Origin: Hymenobacter pini
Lineage (GTDB): Bacteria > Bacteroidota > Bacteroidia > Cytophagales > Hymenobacteraceae
DNA length: 64,000 nucleotides
Direction of reading: 5' to 3'
NCBI RefSeq assembly: GCF_020421205.1
Contig: NZ_JAIZZH010000003.1
Coordinates: 806,001 to 870,000, forward strand
Within the stretch, counting starts at the first letter, position 1; each line of letters opens with the position of its first letter. The notes under the pieces are model-generated. The model was not told the origin of the DNA. It saw nothing but the letters and a program-made list of their open reading frames with translations, and made no database searches. Positions 17,592-27,015 of this stretch are shown one piece after another. Made by a program: the position numbers and the translations under genes.

Positions 17592-18170
17592 ATGATTCTT
17601 CTGCAGGAACTTGTTGATATCGTTTCTGGGGCTACGCTTCGGGAAAAACCAACCCCCGAACCCGATGGCTCCTTATACATCATCCAGGTGCGCGACGTTG
17701 CCAGCCCCTACAACGAGCTGGCCGACGACCCGCTCCGTACCGAGCTGCCTTCCGTCCCGAAGCAACAGTTCCTGCAGCCCCAGGATATCCTGCTTCTGGC
17801 CAAAGGCCCCCGCAATCCGGCCGTGCTCTATACCAAGCCCTGGCCCCGGGCCATTGCCATGTCGTTCTTCTTTCGCCTCCGCGTCCATGACCCGGCTACT
17901 ACCGATGCCGGCTACCTGACTTGGTACCTCAATTCCACCCCCGGCCAGGCTGCCCTCCAGAGCCTACGCCAGGGCAGCAGCGTCGCCGGTATCACCAAGC
18001 CCCTGCTGGGCTGCCTCGAAATCCCGCTGCCCAACCTGCAGGTCCAGCGCCACATTGCCCACGTCGCCGACGCCCTCCGCCGCGAGGCCAAACTCGCCGA
18101 CAGTTTGCGCGAAAAGCGTGCCCTGGCCATTGAACAAGCACTTTTAACCCAGATAAATACTGAAGAATAA
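17592..18170 (+). CDS. Single-TRD HsdS-like protein
   Basis: This 192-aa protein resembles one half of a type I specificity subunit: a target-recognition-like domain (VDIVSGATLREKP...YIIQVRDVAS, QPQDILLLAKG, SVAGITKPLLGCLEIPLP) followed by one helical spacer (QRHIAHVADALRREAKLADSLREKRALAIEQ). A full HsdS with two TRDs lies 2.1 kb downstream. Half-S proteins can dimerise to create a palindromic specificity or compete for HsdM. As the first gene of the operon it is likely co-expressed with the methylase. Confidence 0.75.
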   Translation: MILLQELVDIVSGATLREKPTPEPDGSLYIIQVRDVASPYNELADDPLRTELPSVPKQQFLQPQDILLLAKGPRNPAVLYTKPWPRAIAMSFFFRLRVHDPATTDAGYLTWYLNSTPGQAALQSLRQGSSVAGITKPLLGCLEIPLPNLQVQRHIAHVADALRREAKLADSLREKRALAIEQALLTQINTEE

Positions 18171-18174
18171 GCAT

Positions 18175-18690
18175 ATGAAAAAAACATTTGAACTCGCCGA
18201 CTTCGACTTTGCGCAGTCGGGTCTTGCCTTAGCGGTTGAAGAAACGGGAAAAATAGCCCGCGAAACACGCCAGTACCTCACAGAGCATCTTCCACCTAGC
18301 CAAGTTCGCAAAGCCCGCCTCCAACTCATTGATGTTGTTGAACAACAAAACAATGAACTCAGAGATGACATTGACCAGCATTTTGGTTTAGCTCGGGCCA
18401 CTTTAAAAAAATCCACCTTTACCACTGGTGCTATCCTTGACAGCAATTTCAGCAAGAAAGTGGATGATTTTGAGAAACAGGCGCAATTGGTAAGGCTTAG
18501 ACTCACTTCGTATACGCGCCAACCTGAGCCGGACGAATTAGAGGTTTTCCAGCTGGGCGACATACTCTTTGTGTCTCATTTCAGCGCACTTGACATCTTG
18601 GGTGAGTTCGATTCAATCGATCAGGTGAATGCTTTCGCCAAGTCAAGAAGGCGCAAGGAAAAAATCAACAAGCTGCTAGGTAAGCTGTAA
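18175..18690 (+). CDS. Hypothetical protein in type I R-M operon (171 aa)
   Basis: I do not recognise this family. It is a highly charged, mostly helical 171-aa protein with an acidic opening (ELADFDFAQSG), heptad-like segments and a basic end (KSRRRKEKINKLLGKL). It follows the half-S gene by 4 nt, so translation is probably coupled. Its position between a half-S and hsdM suggests a partner of one of them; that is inference. Confidence 0.65.
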   Translation: MKKTFELADFDFAQSGLALAVEETGKIARETRQYLTEHLPPSQVRKARLQLIDVVEQQNNELRDDIDQHFGLARATLKKSTFTTGAILDSNFSKKVDDFEKQAQLVRLRLTSYTRQPEPDELEVFQLGDILFVSHFSALDILGEFDSIDQVNAFAKSRRRKEKINKLLGKL

Positions 18691-18725
18691 ATCCACATCC
18701 ATTTCAATCAAAATCCAAGCCGCCT

Positions 18726-18766
18726 GGCTCCCCCTCTCCCCCTGGAGAGGGGGCCGGGGGGTGAGG
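18726..18766 (+). repeat. 41-bp hairpin element, copy 1 (before hsdM)
   Basis: GGCTCCCCCTCTCCC, three variable bases, then GGAGAGGGGGCC and GGGGGGTGAGG. CCCCCTCTCC and GGAGAGGGGG form a 10-bp stem. 39 of 41 bases match 23001-23041, which sits in the same place before hsdR. It ends nine bases before the hsdM ATG. Confidence 0.85.
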
Positions 18767-18774
18767 CCCTCCCC

Positions 18775-20298
18775 ATGACCCGCCCAACCCAAGACCAGAT
18801 TAACGCCGCCCTCTGGCGCGCCTGCGACACCCTCCGCGGCCCCGTCGACAGCACCGAGTACAAGGATTACATCCTCGTGTTCCTCTTCCTTAAGTACCTC
18901 TCCGACGTCTGGAACGACAAGCGCGAGGAGCTGCGCGCCCAGTACGGCGACGACGAAACCCTCCTCCAGCGCAAGCTCAGCCGCGAGCGGTTCGTGCTGC
19001 CCGAAGGCACCACCTTTGAGCACATCGTAGCCAACAGCAACCACCCCGACCTCGGCGACCTGATCAACCGTATCCTGGCCAGCATCGAAGACGCCAACCG
19101 CGCCAAGCTCGAAGGCGTGTTCCGGGGCATCGACTTCAACAACGAGGCCCGCCTGGGCTCCACCAAGGAGCGCAACCGCCTGCTCCAGCACCTTATCAAC
19201 GACTTCAACCAGCCCAGCCTCGACTACAGCAAGAAAGTGTGGGGCGACAAGCGCGAAGATATCGTGGGCAACGCCTACATGTACCTCACCGAACGGTTTG
19301 CAGCCAGCGCCGGCAAGAAGGGCGGTGAGTTCTACACGCCGCACTCCGTGAGCGAGTTGCTGGCCCGGCTGGTGGCCCCCCGCGAGGGCGACCGGATTTA
19401 CGACGGCATGGCCGGCTCGGCGGGTCTGCTCATCGAGGCGGCCCAGGCTGCCCGCGACGACCAGGGCCGCCCCACCCGCAACTTCGCCCTCTACGGCCAG
19501 GAAATCAATGGCAGCACCTTCGCGCTGGCCAAGATGAACATGTTCCTGCACGGCTTCGACTCGGCCCGTATCGAGCGGGGCAACACCCTCACCAACCCGC
19601 TGCTGCTCGAAGGCGGCCGCCTCATGAAGTTCGATGTGGTGGTGGGCAACCCCCCGTTTTCGCTCGACAAATGGGGCTTCGACGTGGCCGAAAACGACCT
19701 GCACAACCGCTTCAGCCGCGGCCTGCCGCCCAAAAGCAAGGGCGACTATGCCTTCATTCTGCACATGATTGAAAGCGCCACCGAGGGCCGCGGCCGGGTG
19801 GGCGTCATCGTGGCCCACGGCGTGCTGTTCCGGGGCTCCTCGGAGGGCGCCATTCGCAAGCGCCTCATCCAGGAAAATCTGCTCGACGCCGTTATCGGCC
19901 TGCCCGGCAACCTGTTCTTCGGCACCGGCATTCCGGCCGCCATCCTGCTGTTCCGCAAAGACCGGGGCGACAAAAAGGATGTGCTCTTCATCGATGCCAG
20001 CCGCGACTTCGAGGCCGGCAAGAAGCAGAACCGCTTGCTCGACGAGCACCTCGAGCGCGTGGTGGCCACCTACCAGGCCTATGAGTCGGTGCCGCGCTAC
20101 GCCTACCGGGCCACCCTGGCCGAAATCCAGGAGAACGACTACAATCTGAACATTGCCCGCTACGTCGACACCTTCGAGGCCGAAGAAGCCGTGGACGTGC
20201 AGCAGGTGCAGCGCGAAATCCGTCAGCTGGAAACCGACCTGGCCGACGTGCGCCAGGAGCTGGATGGCTACCTAAAGGAGTTGGGCATTGAACTGTAA
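18775..20298 (+). CDS. hsdM: Type I restriction-modification DNA methyltransferase subunit
   Basis: This 507-aa N6-adenine methyltransferase has an N-terminal helical HsdM domain (1-150), the block FYTPHSVSELLARL (186-199), the SAM-binding motif I as DGMAGSAGLL (210-219) and catalytic motif IV NPPF (292-295). It ends in a coiled coil (about 470-500) that contacts HsdS. It modifies host DNA and forms M2S1 with HsdS. It is preceded by the 41-bp hairpin shared with hsdR and followed after 9 nt by hsdS. Motif I has DGMAGS rather than the commoner DPxxGS, which is seen in many HsdM proteins. Confidence 0.96.
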   Translation: MTRPTQDQINAALWRACDTLRGPVDSTEYKDYILVFLFLKYLSDVWNDKREELRAQYGDDETLLQRKLSRERFVLPEGTTFEHIVANSNHPDLGDLINRILASIEDANRAKLEGVFRGIDFNNEARLGSTKERNRLLQHLINDFNQPSLDYSKKVWGDKREDIVGNAYMYLTERFAASAGKKGGEFYTPHSVSELLARLVAPREGDRIYDGMAGSAGLLIEAAQAARDDQGRPTRNFALYGQEINGSTFALAKMNMFLHGFDSARIERGNTLTNPLLLEGGRLMKFDVVVGNPPFSLDKWGFDVAENDLHNRFSRGLPPKSKGDYAFILHMIESATEGRGRVGVIVAHGVLFRGSSEGAIRKRLIQENLLDAVIGLPGNLFFGTGIPAAILLFRKDRGDKKDVLFIDASRDFEAGKKQNRLLDEHLERVVATYQAYESVPRYAYRATLAEIQENDYNLNIARYVDTFEAEEAVDVQQVQREIRQLETDLADVRQELDGYLKELGIEL

Positions 20299-20307
20299 GC
20301 GGGCTGT

Positions 20308-21492
20308 ATGAAGAATCTACCGAAAGGCTGGACGGCTTGCGAAGTCAGTTCAGTAGCCGAGGTGAATCCTCGCAAACCCAAGGCCGCGCCCGATGAACTG
20401 GTCAGCTTTGTCGGCATGGCCGATGTATCGGAGGATATGCGCCTGGTCAATCATGCACCCCGGCCTTACGCCGAAGTTGCTAACGGCTTCACTGGCTTTG
20501 AAGACAACGACCTCTTGATTGCCAAAATCACGCCCTGCTTCGAGAACGGCAAAGGGGCTTTGGTCACGGGGCTTACCAACGGCAAGGGCTTCGGCAGTAC
20601 CGAATTCCACGTGGTTCGGGCCGAAGACGAAAGCACCCGTCGGCTGCTCTATCACCACTTCAGCACCCACGAGTTCCGAGTACGCGGCGAAGCCAACATG
20701 ACTGGCAGTGCCGGGCAGAAGCGTATTCCCACGTCGTTCATCAGTGAATATGTGGTACCGATACCACCCAAAGCGGACCGGGAGAAAATAGTTGCCATCC
20801 TCGATGCCTGCGACCGGGCCATTGACGGTACCGCCCAGCTGCTGGAGAAGCAGGAGAAGCGGTTTGAGGTCTTACAGGAAACCTTGACCAGCGGCGTGAA
20901 ACGGCTTCCTCAGTTTGCGCAATCGACGTGGAAAGAAGTGCCTTTAGGAAGTTTGTTCTCGGAACGCTCCGAACGGGGACACATACGCTTACCGTTGCTT
21001 TCTATTACTAGCAAGCAAGGCCTCGTTCATCGTGACGAACTTGAGAAGCGCGATACTTCTAACAGCGACAAAAGCAAGTACAAAGCCATCCGGGTCGGTG
21101 ACATCGGCTATAATACCATGCGTTTGTGGCAGGGGGTAGCCGCCGTAGCTGATAAGGAGGGAATAATAAGTCCTGCCTATACCGTCGTGGTACCTGGTAA
21201 AAGCATTGATGTACAGTTCGCGGGCTTCCTTTTCAAGACTCAAAGTGTCATTTACAAGTTCTGGCGTTACTCGCAGGGCTTAGTTGACGACACACTCAAC
21301 TGCAAGTTCCCCTCCTTTGCTAAAGTCAAGGTTCTGATTCCAGAATCCGTTGATGAACAGAAAGCAATTGCGAAGGTCTTATCAAGCGCCGATAAGGAAA
21401 TCAAGCTGCTCCGTCAGCAGCTCACACTTCTGCAGCAGCAGAAAAAAGGCCTGATGCAGCGGCTGCTGACGGGCCAGGCTTTCACCCGCTAA
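20308..21492 (+). CDS. hsdS: Type I restriction specificity subunit
   Basis: This 394-aa protein has two target-recognition domains (about 1-150 and 205-345), each followed by a helical conserved region (REKIVAILDACDRAIDGTAQ and EQKAIAKVLSSADKEIKLL). This is the complete HsdS architecture specifying a bipartite DNA sequence. The ending GLMQRLLTGQ is typical of HsdS. It lies directly between hsdM and an unknown gene; hsdR follows 1.56 kb later. Confidence 0.94.
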   Translation: MKNLPKGWTACEVSSVAEVNPRKPKAAPDELVSFVGMADVSEDMRLVNHAPRPYAEVANGFTGFEDNDLLIAKITPCFENGKGALVTGLTNGKGFGSTEFHVVRAEDESTRRLLYHHFSTHEFRVRGEANMTGSAGQKRIPTSFISEYVVPIPPKADREKIVAILDACDRAIDGTAQLLEKQEKRFEVLQETLTSGVKRLPQFAQSTWKEVPLGSLFSERSERGHIRLPLLSITSKQGLVHRDELEKRDTSNSDKSKYKAIRVGDIGYNTMRLWQGVAAVADKEGIISPAYTVVVPGKSIDVQFAGFLFKTQSVIYKFWRYSQGLVDDTLNCKFPSFAKVKVLIPESVDEQKAIAKVLSSADKEIKLLRQQLTLLQQQKKGLMQRLLTGQAFTR

Positions 21493-21503
21493 CCCCCGTA
21501 CCG

Positions 21504-22121
21504 ATGCCCGCCATCTACCTCACCGACTTCGTGGATTTCGTGGCCCGTAGCGGCCAGCCCAAGCTCACCAAAGTGCAGGAGCTGTTCACTCGCCCCGACT
21601 ATCACCCGGCCACCGACTTCTACAAGCCGCTGCGGGATGGCCTACGCGAGCATCACCGTCAGGGCGGTACCCGCGCTGAAGTGCCCGGCTTACTGCCGGC
21701 CCTCACCGCCGATGCCAAGAAGCAAGCCAGCTACGCCTTGCGCCTCAGCAAGTACCACCGCTTCTGGGGGCGCCGCACGTTCGAGTGGTTCGAGCCCACG
21801 GCCAGCTTCTGGCAGCACCAGGAGCTGCAGGTGCGGGTAGCGCCGCACCTGGGCCTGCGCATCGACGGCCAGCCCCACCTTATTCAGGTCTGGTTCAAAG
21901 ACGACCAGCTCAAGCCCACCCAGGTGCAGCTTATTCTCAGCCTCATGGAGCTGCAACTCGGCCCGCAGTTGCCCGCCGGCACCGTGCTGGGCCTGCTGCA
22001 GCTCAGCACCGGCAAGCTGCACGTGGCCGGCCCCCGCCGCCCCGGCCTCGACCTGCTCCTCGCCGGCGAAGCCGACTCCTTCCTCCGCATCTGGGACGGC
22101 CTGGAGCAGCGCGCGGCGTAA
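21504..22121 (+). CDS. Hypothetical protein in type I R-M operon (205 aa)
   Basis: I do not recognise a characterised family. The 205-aa protein starts MPAIYLTDFVDFVARSG and carries basic, aromatic segments (KYHRFWGRRTFEWFEPT) and a beta-rich middle. It lies 12 nt after hsdS and 41 nt before another unknown gene. Similar inserts between S and R are frequent in type I loci, and a role tied to the restriction complex is inferred only from position. Confidence 0.7.
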   Translation: MPAIYLTDFVDFVARSGQPKLTKVQELFTRPDYHPATDFYKPLRDGLREHHRQGGTRAEVPGLLPALTADAKKQASYALRLSKYHRFWGRRTFEWFEPTASFWQHQELQVRVAPHLGLRIDGQPHLIQVWFKDDQLKPTQVQLILSLMELQLGPQLPAGTVLGLLQLSTGKLHVAGPRRPGLDLLLAGEADSFLRIWDGLEQRAA

Positions 22122-22162
22122 ACCAATACTTTTTCACCTCACATATCACCTATCCAATTCGT

Positions 22163-22954
22163 ATGTATCACGCAGTTATCCCCGATGGCCAGAATGGCAA
22201 CTATCACATTACCGAAGTCGGAGACTTCGAATTCGTCAGGCCCCTCGAGAAGATTAGGGAGTTATTTATACCCTCACGCATCCGGTTCCTCAAGGCTGCT
22301 GTAGATGTAAACGCCAAAACCGGTATAGGTGCAGGGATTCCAGAAGAAATCTGGATGAAGGTCCTCTTCAAAAATGCTGTCGAAGCGTGGGCAGAACAGG
22401 AACAACAATACATGACCACGAAAGCTCCACAGGCGCTTTGGAATGTGTTGGCCGCTGACTCCAAAAAAGACCAGATAAAGGCCCTGCGCGGCCTAGTTCT
22501 TTCCTGGAACGAGTTCTTCGCTTTCGTGTGCCAGGCCGGTGAAAATCTGGGCTACTCCTACAGTTCCTACCGTGCCCATATAGACCGCAAGGGGCTCGAC
22601 AGAACCAAGCTACCCCGGTTGATACGCCTACGCAAAAACAACGCAGTGGAGTCAGTAGGGCACACCACGCTCACTCCTGGCCAGCTAAAGCAGGTGATTA
22701 CTGACCGGAAGGTGATTCACGCCAAATTCCTGGACAAGGGTGATGAATGGCATTGCTTCTTCTATACCGAAAAAAGCATTGCCGGCAAGGAGAACTACCA
22801 AGATGAACAACCTCACCTCCACTACATTTCCAGCAAATGGGGCATCCCCCGAGCAGACATTATTGCCGCCATTCAAAGTGGTAATTACAAGGCAACCCCT
22901 GTGCACATTGATTTAATCAAGCGCCATCGAGCAGACGACAACGACGACGAGTAA
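22163..22954 (+). CDS. Hypothetical protein in type I R-M operon (263 aa)
   Basis: I take the start at ATG 22163 (MYHAVIPDGQNGNYH); the longer open frame from 21785 is a shadow of the preceding gene. The protein is 263 aa, with no signal peptide or membrane segment. Features include IRFLKAAVDVNAKTGIGAG, a long helical centre and an acidic tail (DDNDDE). I do not recognise the family. Codon use is a little more AT-rich than hsdM and hsdR, which suggests a separate origin. Confidence 0.7.
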   Translation: MYHAVIPDGQNGNYHITEVGDFEFVRPLEKIRELFIPSRIRFLKAAVDVNAKTGIGAGIPEEIWMKVLFKNAVEAWAEQEQQYMTTKAPQALWNVLAADSKKDQIKALRGLVLSWNEFFAFVCQAGENLGYSYSSYRAHIDRKGLDRTKLPRLIRLRKNNAVESVGHTTLTPGQLKQVITDRKVIHAKFLDKGDEWHCFFYTEKSIAGKENYQDEQPHLHYISSKWGIPRADIIAAIQSGNYKATPVHIDLIKRHRADDNDDE

Positions 22955-23000
22955 CGCCTGAATCTGATTGTCAATCATAACGCCAAATCCGCGCCGCCGT

Positions 23001-23041
23001 GGCTCCCCCTCTCCCTATGGAGAGGGGGCCGGGGGGTGAGG
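23001..23041 (+). repeat. 41-bp hairpin element, copy 2 (before hsdR)
   Basis: 39 of 41 bases match 18726-18766, with the same stem. It ends 13 bases before the hsdR ATG at 23055. Confidence 0.85.
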
Positions 23042-23054
23042 TCCCACCACCGCT

Positions 23055-26000
23055 ATGTCCACCAACTCCTACGCCGAAAAATCCGACGCCGAAGCCCCCG
23101 CCTTGCGCTTCCTGCAGCGCCTGGGCTACCAGCTGCTCACCCCCGAGCAGGCGCTGGAAGCGCGCGACCAGCGCCCCCAGGCCGTGCTGCTGGAAAGCAT
23201 CCTGGCCCGCAAGCTGCGCGAGCTGAACCGCTTCGACTACCTCGATACCCGCTACGAATTCTCCGAGGCCAGCATCCAGCTGGCCGTGCAGTCCCTGCGC
23301 GACATTCCCGACGAAGGCCTCGTGCGCACCAACGAGCAGGTGTACGACCTGCTCACCCTGGGCAAAAGTGCCCCCGAAACCGTGCAGGGTGACACCAAGA
23401 GCTATACCCTGCGCTACATCGACTGGGCCGAGCCCCGCAACAACGACTACCACGTAGTGCCCCAGCTGCTTGTGCAGGGCGCCCAGCACAAGCGCTGGCC
23501 CGACCTCACCCTCTTCGTCAACGGCATCCCCTTCGGCGTCATCGAAGCCAAGCGCCGCGACGGCGAGCATACCGTGGAGGAAGCCATCCGTCAGCACGTG
23601 CGCAACTACGACTACGAGGAAGGTATTCCGCGCCTCTACCACTACGCGCAGCTGCTGCTGGCCCTGCAGCCCAACGAGGTGCGCTACGGCACCACCGGCG
23701 CCCGGCTCGACTTCTGGTCCCGCTGGCGCGAGGAAGGCCAGTCGGAAGCCAGCCTCGAAGCGGCCGTGCAGCGGGTGCGCCTGCGCAAGCTCCCCGGCCT
23801 GCCGCCCGAGCCCGCCGATACCCTGCCCACCGAACAGGACCGCCAGCTGTATTGCCTCTGTCGCCCCGAGCGCCTGCTGGAGCTCATCAACCGCTTCACC
23901 CTCTTCGATGGTGGCGTGCGCAAAGTCGCCCGCTACCAGCAGTATTTCGCCGTGCGCAACACCCTGGAGCGGGTGCGCACCCGTAACACCGCCGGCTCCG
24001 GCGAAGAGGGCGCGCCGGCGTCCCGGCGCGGGGGCATCATCTGGCACACCCAGGGCTCCGGCAAGTCCCTCACCATGGTACTGCTGGCCAAAGCCTTGGC
24101 CCTGCAGCCCGACATCCTGCGCCCCCGCGTGGTGCTCGTCACCGACCGCCGCGACCTGGACCGGCAGATTCGCAAAACCTTCCGGCAGTGCGGCAAGGAA
24201 GTGGCCCCCGCCCGTAGCGGCCAGCACCTCATCGAGCTGCTCCAGGACCGCCGCGCCGACGTCATCACGGCCATCATCGACAAGTTCGACACCGCCCTGC
24301 GCGGCCGCGAGTTCCAGGACCCCGACGCCAACATCTTTGTTCTCATCGACGAAAGCCACCGCAGCCAGTTCGGCAACCGCCACCAGAAAATGCGCCGCCT
24401 GCTGCCCTTGGCCTGCTACATCGGCTTCACCGGCACGCCCCTGCTCAAAGCCGAGCGCAGCACCGCCCGCCGCTTCGGCGGCTTCATCGATAAGTACACC
24501 ATCCGCCAGGCCGTGCAGGATGGCGCCGTGCTGCCCCTGCTCTACGAGGGCCGCCACCTCAGCTTCGATATCAACGCCGTACCCCTGGACCGGGGCGTGG
24601 ACCGCGTAACCGAGCCGTTGCCCGAGTACCAGGCCCAGACCATCAAGCAAAAGCACGCCCGCCGCGTTACCCACCTCTATGGTAGCCCCCAGGTTATCGA
24701 AGAAATTGCCCACGACATTGCCCGGCACTACACCAGCACCTGGCAGGGTACCGGCCTCAAAGCCCAGCTGGCCGTCACCAGCAAGCGCGTGGCCGTGCTC
24801 TACCATCAGGCCTTCCAGCGGCTGGCCAAAACAAACCCCGCCCTGCGCGTCAATTCCGCCGTCGTCATCTCCCCCCCCGACCGCCTGCCCGCTGCCGATG
24901 AGGACGTGAACGTGTACGAGGAGGCCGACCAGACCGGGCTGGTGCAGCGCTTCTGGCAGGAAACCGTCACGGCTTACTACCCAACGCCCGAGGCCTATGA
25001 GGAGGACGTTATCGACAAGTTCAACTCATCTTCCGATGAGGTCGAGCTGCTTATCGTGGTCAGTAAGCTGCTTACTGGCTTCGATGCTCCCCGCAATACC
25101 GTCCTGTACCTGGCCCGCCACCTCGAAAGCCATACCCTGCTCCAGGCCATTGCCCGCGTCAACCGTCTGTTCACCGGCAAGCAGTTCGGCTACATCATCG
25201 ACTACGCCCACCTGCTCGGCCACCTCGACAAGGCCCTGACCGATTACGACGAGCTTCGTGGCTTCGACGAGGAAGACCTCGTGGGTACCGTCACCAACGT
25301 CGACGACGAAGTGGAGAAGTTGCCCGACCACCACAGCGCCGTCTGGGCCCTGTTTCCCCGCGAGCTAAACCGTCCCAACCTGGACCTCGAAGCCCTCGAG
25401 CGCCACCTGGCCCCCGCCGACCGCCGCGACGAGTTCCGCGCTTGCCTCTCCCGCTTCGCCCGCACCCTGCAGGTGGCCTTGTCCGTCGCCGTGCCGCCTC
25501 CTCACCTCAACCTCGATTACTACCGCCAGCAACTATCCTTGTTCACCACGCTGTGGCGCTCCGTCAAGGCCCGTTACGCCGACGACCAGGATTTCCGCGA
25601 GTACGAGGCCAGCATCCGCAAGCTGCTCTACACCCACGTGGGCGTAGTGGATATTCACTCTATGGGGGAGCCCATCAACATCTTCGAGAAAGATGCTGCC
25701 GAGCAGCTGGACCCTGCCAAGTCCCACGCTTCCAAGGCCGACTTCATTGCGCATAACCTCCAGCGGGTGATTTTCGAGCGCCTCGACCAGGACCCGGTGC
25801 TCTACGAGAAGTTTTCCAAACTACTCCAGGATGCCATCGACAGTTTCCACCAGCAGCGCAGCTCCGAAGTCGAATACCTGCGCCAAGTGCAGGAGCTGAC
25901 CAGCCTGGTTGGTCAGGGATACGATGCCGGCATCCCGGCGGTACTGCGCCATCAGCCCGAAGCCCGCGCCTTATTCAACGCCCTCAAAAAGGCATTGAGC

Positions 26001-26264
26001 GAAGTAGCAGCCGTGGCCCAGCCTGTCCCCGACCAGTTGGCCACTGTAGCCCAGCAAGTCGAGCAGCTCCTGCGCAACTTCCTCATCCGCGACTGGCGCC
26101 GCAATGCCGACGTGCAGAATCAGATGCATAATGCCGTGGAAGACTACTTGCTCGACCACCAGGTGGAGCTGGGCCTAGCCCACCTGGCCGAGAAAGATAA
26201 GTACGACCTGCTTGATAACCTCTGGGACCGTACCCTGGAAGTCGCCCGCAATAACTTCGCATGA
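23055..26264 (+). CDS. hsdR: Type I restriction endonuclease subunit R
   Basis: This 1069-aa protein is full length for HsdR. The nuclease domain holds Asp150 (RWPDLTLFV), then Glu164 and Lys166 (GVIEAKRR), the PD-(D/E)xK triad. The translocase has Walker A TQGSGKS (332-338), DESH (432-435) and GFTGTP (457-462), and the second RecA lobe includes VSKLLTGFDAPRNTVLYL and QAIARVNRL. The C-terminal helical region binds the M2S1 core. It pumps DNA and cuts at collision. It overlaps the next gene by 4 bp (ATGA). Confidence 0.96.
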   Translation: MSTNSYAEKSDAEAPALRFLQRLGYQLLTPEQALEARDQRPQAVLLESILARKLRELNRFDYLDTRYEFSEASIQLAVQSLRDIPDEGLVRTNEQVYDLLTLGKSAPETVQGDTKSYTLRYIDWAEPRNNDYHVVPQLLVQGAQHKRWPDLTLFVNGIPFGVIEAKRRDGEHTVEEAIRQHVRNYDYEEGIPRLYHYAQLLLALQPNEVRYGTTGARLDFWSRWREEGQSEASLEAAVQRVRLRKLPGLPPEPADTLPTEQDRQLYCLCRPERLLELINRFTLFDGGVRKVARYQQYFAVRNTLERVRTRNTAGSGEEGAPASRRGGIIWHTQGSGKSLTMVLLAKALALQPDILRPRVVLVTDRRDLDRQIRKTFRQCGKEVAPARSGQHLIELLQDRRADVITAIIDKFDTALRGREFQDPDANIFVLIDESHRSQFGNRHQKMRRLLPLACYIGFTGTPLLKAERSTARRFGGFIDKYTIRQAVQDGAVLPLLYEGRHLSFDINAVPLDRGVDRVTEPLPEYQAQTIKQKHARRVTHLYGSPQVIEEIAHDIARHYTSTWQGTGLKAQLAVTSKRVAVLYHQAFQRLAKTNPALRVNSAVVISPPDRLPAADEDVNVYEEADQTGLVQRFWQETVTAYYPTPEAYEEDVIDKFNSSSDEVELLIVVSKLLTGFDAPRNTVLYLARHLESHTLLQAIARVNRLFTGKQFGYIIDYAHLLGHLDKALTDYDELRGFDEEDLVGTVTNVDDEVEKLPDHHSAVWALFPRELNRPNLDLEALERHLAPADRRDEFRACLSRFARTLQVALSVAVPPPHLNLDYYRQQLSLFTTLWRSVKARYADDQDFREYEASIRKLLYTHVGVVDIHSMGEPINIFEKDAAEQLDPAKSHASKADFIAHNLQRVIFERLDQDPVLYEKFSKLLQDAIDSFHQQRSSEVEYLRQVQELTSLVGQGYDAGIPAVLRHQPEARALFNALKKALSEVAAVAQPVPDQLATVAQQVEQLLRNFLIRDWRRNADVQNQMHNAVEDYLLDHQVELGLAHLAEKDKYDLLDNLWDRTLEVARNNFA

Positions 26265-27010
26265 GTGCTGATGTTCACCAGGTTTCCTACGGCACGCGCG
26301 AGCTGAGTTTTAGCCTGAGCTATTCTCCCCGCCGACGCACGGTAGGCATTACCGTCCGCCCCGCCGGCTGCATCAGCGTAGTAGCACCTACTGCCACGCC
26401 GCTGGAGCAGGTACGGGCTGCCGTATTGCGCCGGGCTTCCTGGCTGGTGCGCCAGCTACAGTTCTTCGCCTCGGTACCGGCTCCGGTTGCCCCCCGCGAG
26501 TACGTGGCCGGTGAAACCCACCGCTACCTCGGCCGCCAGTACCGCCTGCGCATTGTGTCGCTGGTGGAAGAGTCCGCGTCGCAGGCCGGGAAGCCCGCCG
26601 AGCCGGAGGGCGTGCGCCTGCGCGGTGCCTACCTGCACGTCTACACGCGCCGGCCTCAGGCGCCCGACCACACCCGGCGCCTGCTGGAACGCTGGTACGC
26701 CGACCACGCACGTCGTCGCCTCGCCGAGCGATACGCCCATTGCGCCGGGCAAGTACGTCGCTATGGCATCCAGGCTCCCGAGTGGCAGCTCCGCACCATG
26801 CCTACCCGCTGGGGTAGCTACACCCGTGCCGGCCGCATCCTGCTCAATCCCCGCCTCATTCAGGCGCCTACCGCCTGCGTCGACTACCTCATTCTGCACG
26901 AGCTCTGCCACGTGGCCCACCCCGACCACGGCCCCGGGTTTTACCAGTTACTCACCCGTTTACTACCAAACTGGCCGGCGCTGCGCGAGCGGCTCAACCA
27001 CTACAGCTAA
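26261..27010 (+). CDS. YgjP/SprT-like zinc metallopeptidase
   Basis: This 249-aa protein with ATGA overlap with hsdR belongs to the DUF45/M48-type group (YgjP). It has a beta-rich N-terminus (SPRRRTVGITVRPAGCISV), then TRWGSYTRAGRILLNPRLI, and the zinc-binding HELCH (HExxH) with a downstream His in HPDHGPGFY. Such metallopeptidases sit next to type I hsdR genes in many bacteria; a role in turning over HsdR or the complex is the usual suggestion but is not proven here. Confidence 0.92.
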   Translation: MSADVHQVSYGTRELSFSLSYSPRRRTVGITVRPAGCISVVAPTATPLEQVRAAVLRRASWLVRQLQFFASVPAPVAPREYVAGETHRYLGRQYRLRIVSLVEESASQAGKPAEPEGVRLRGAYLHVYTRRPQAPDHTRRLLERWYADHARRRLAERYAHCAGQVRRYGIQAPEWQLRTMPTRWGSYTRAGRILLNPRLIQAPTACVDYLILHELCHVAHPDHGPGFYQLLTRLLPNWPALRERLNHYS

Positions 27011-27015
27011 CCGCT

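Noticed and set aside
18676..20049. Long minus-strand open frame (457 codons) over hsdM
   Set aside because: It is antisense to a gene with complete methylase motifs; its Val/Ala/Gly/His-rich composition is typical of GC-rich shadow frames.
22971..24806. Minus-strand open frame of 611 codons over hsdR
   Set aside because: Antisense shadow of the nuclease and translocase motifs of HsdR; no recognisable domain.
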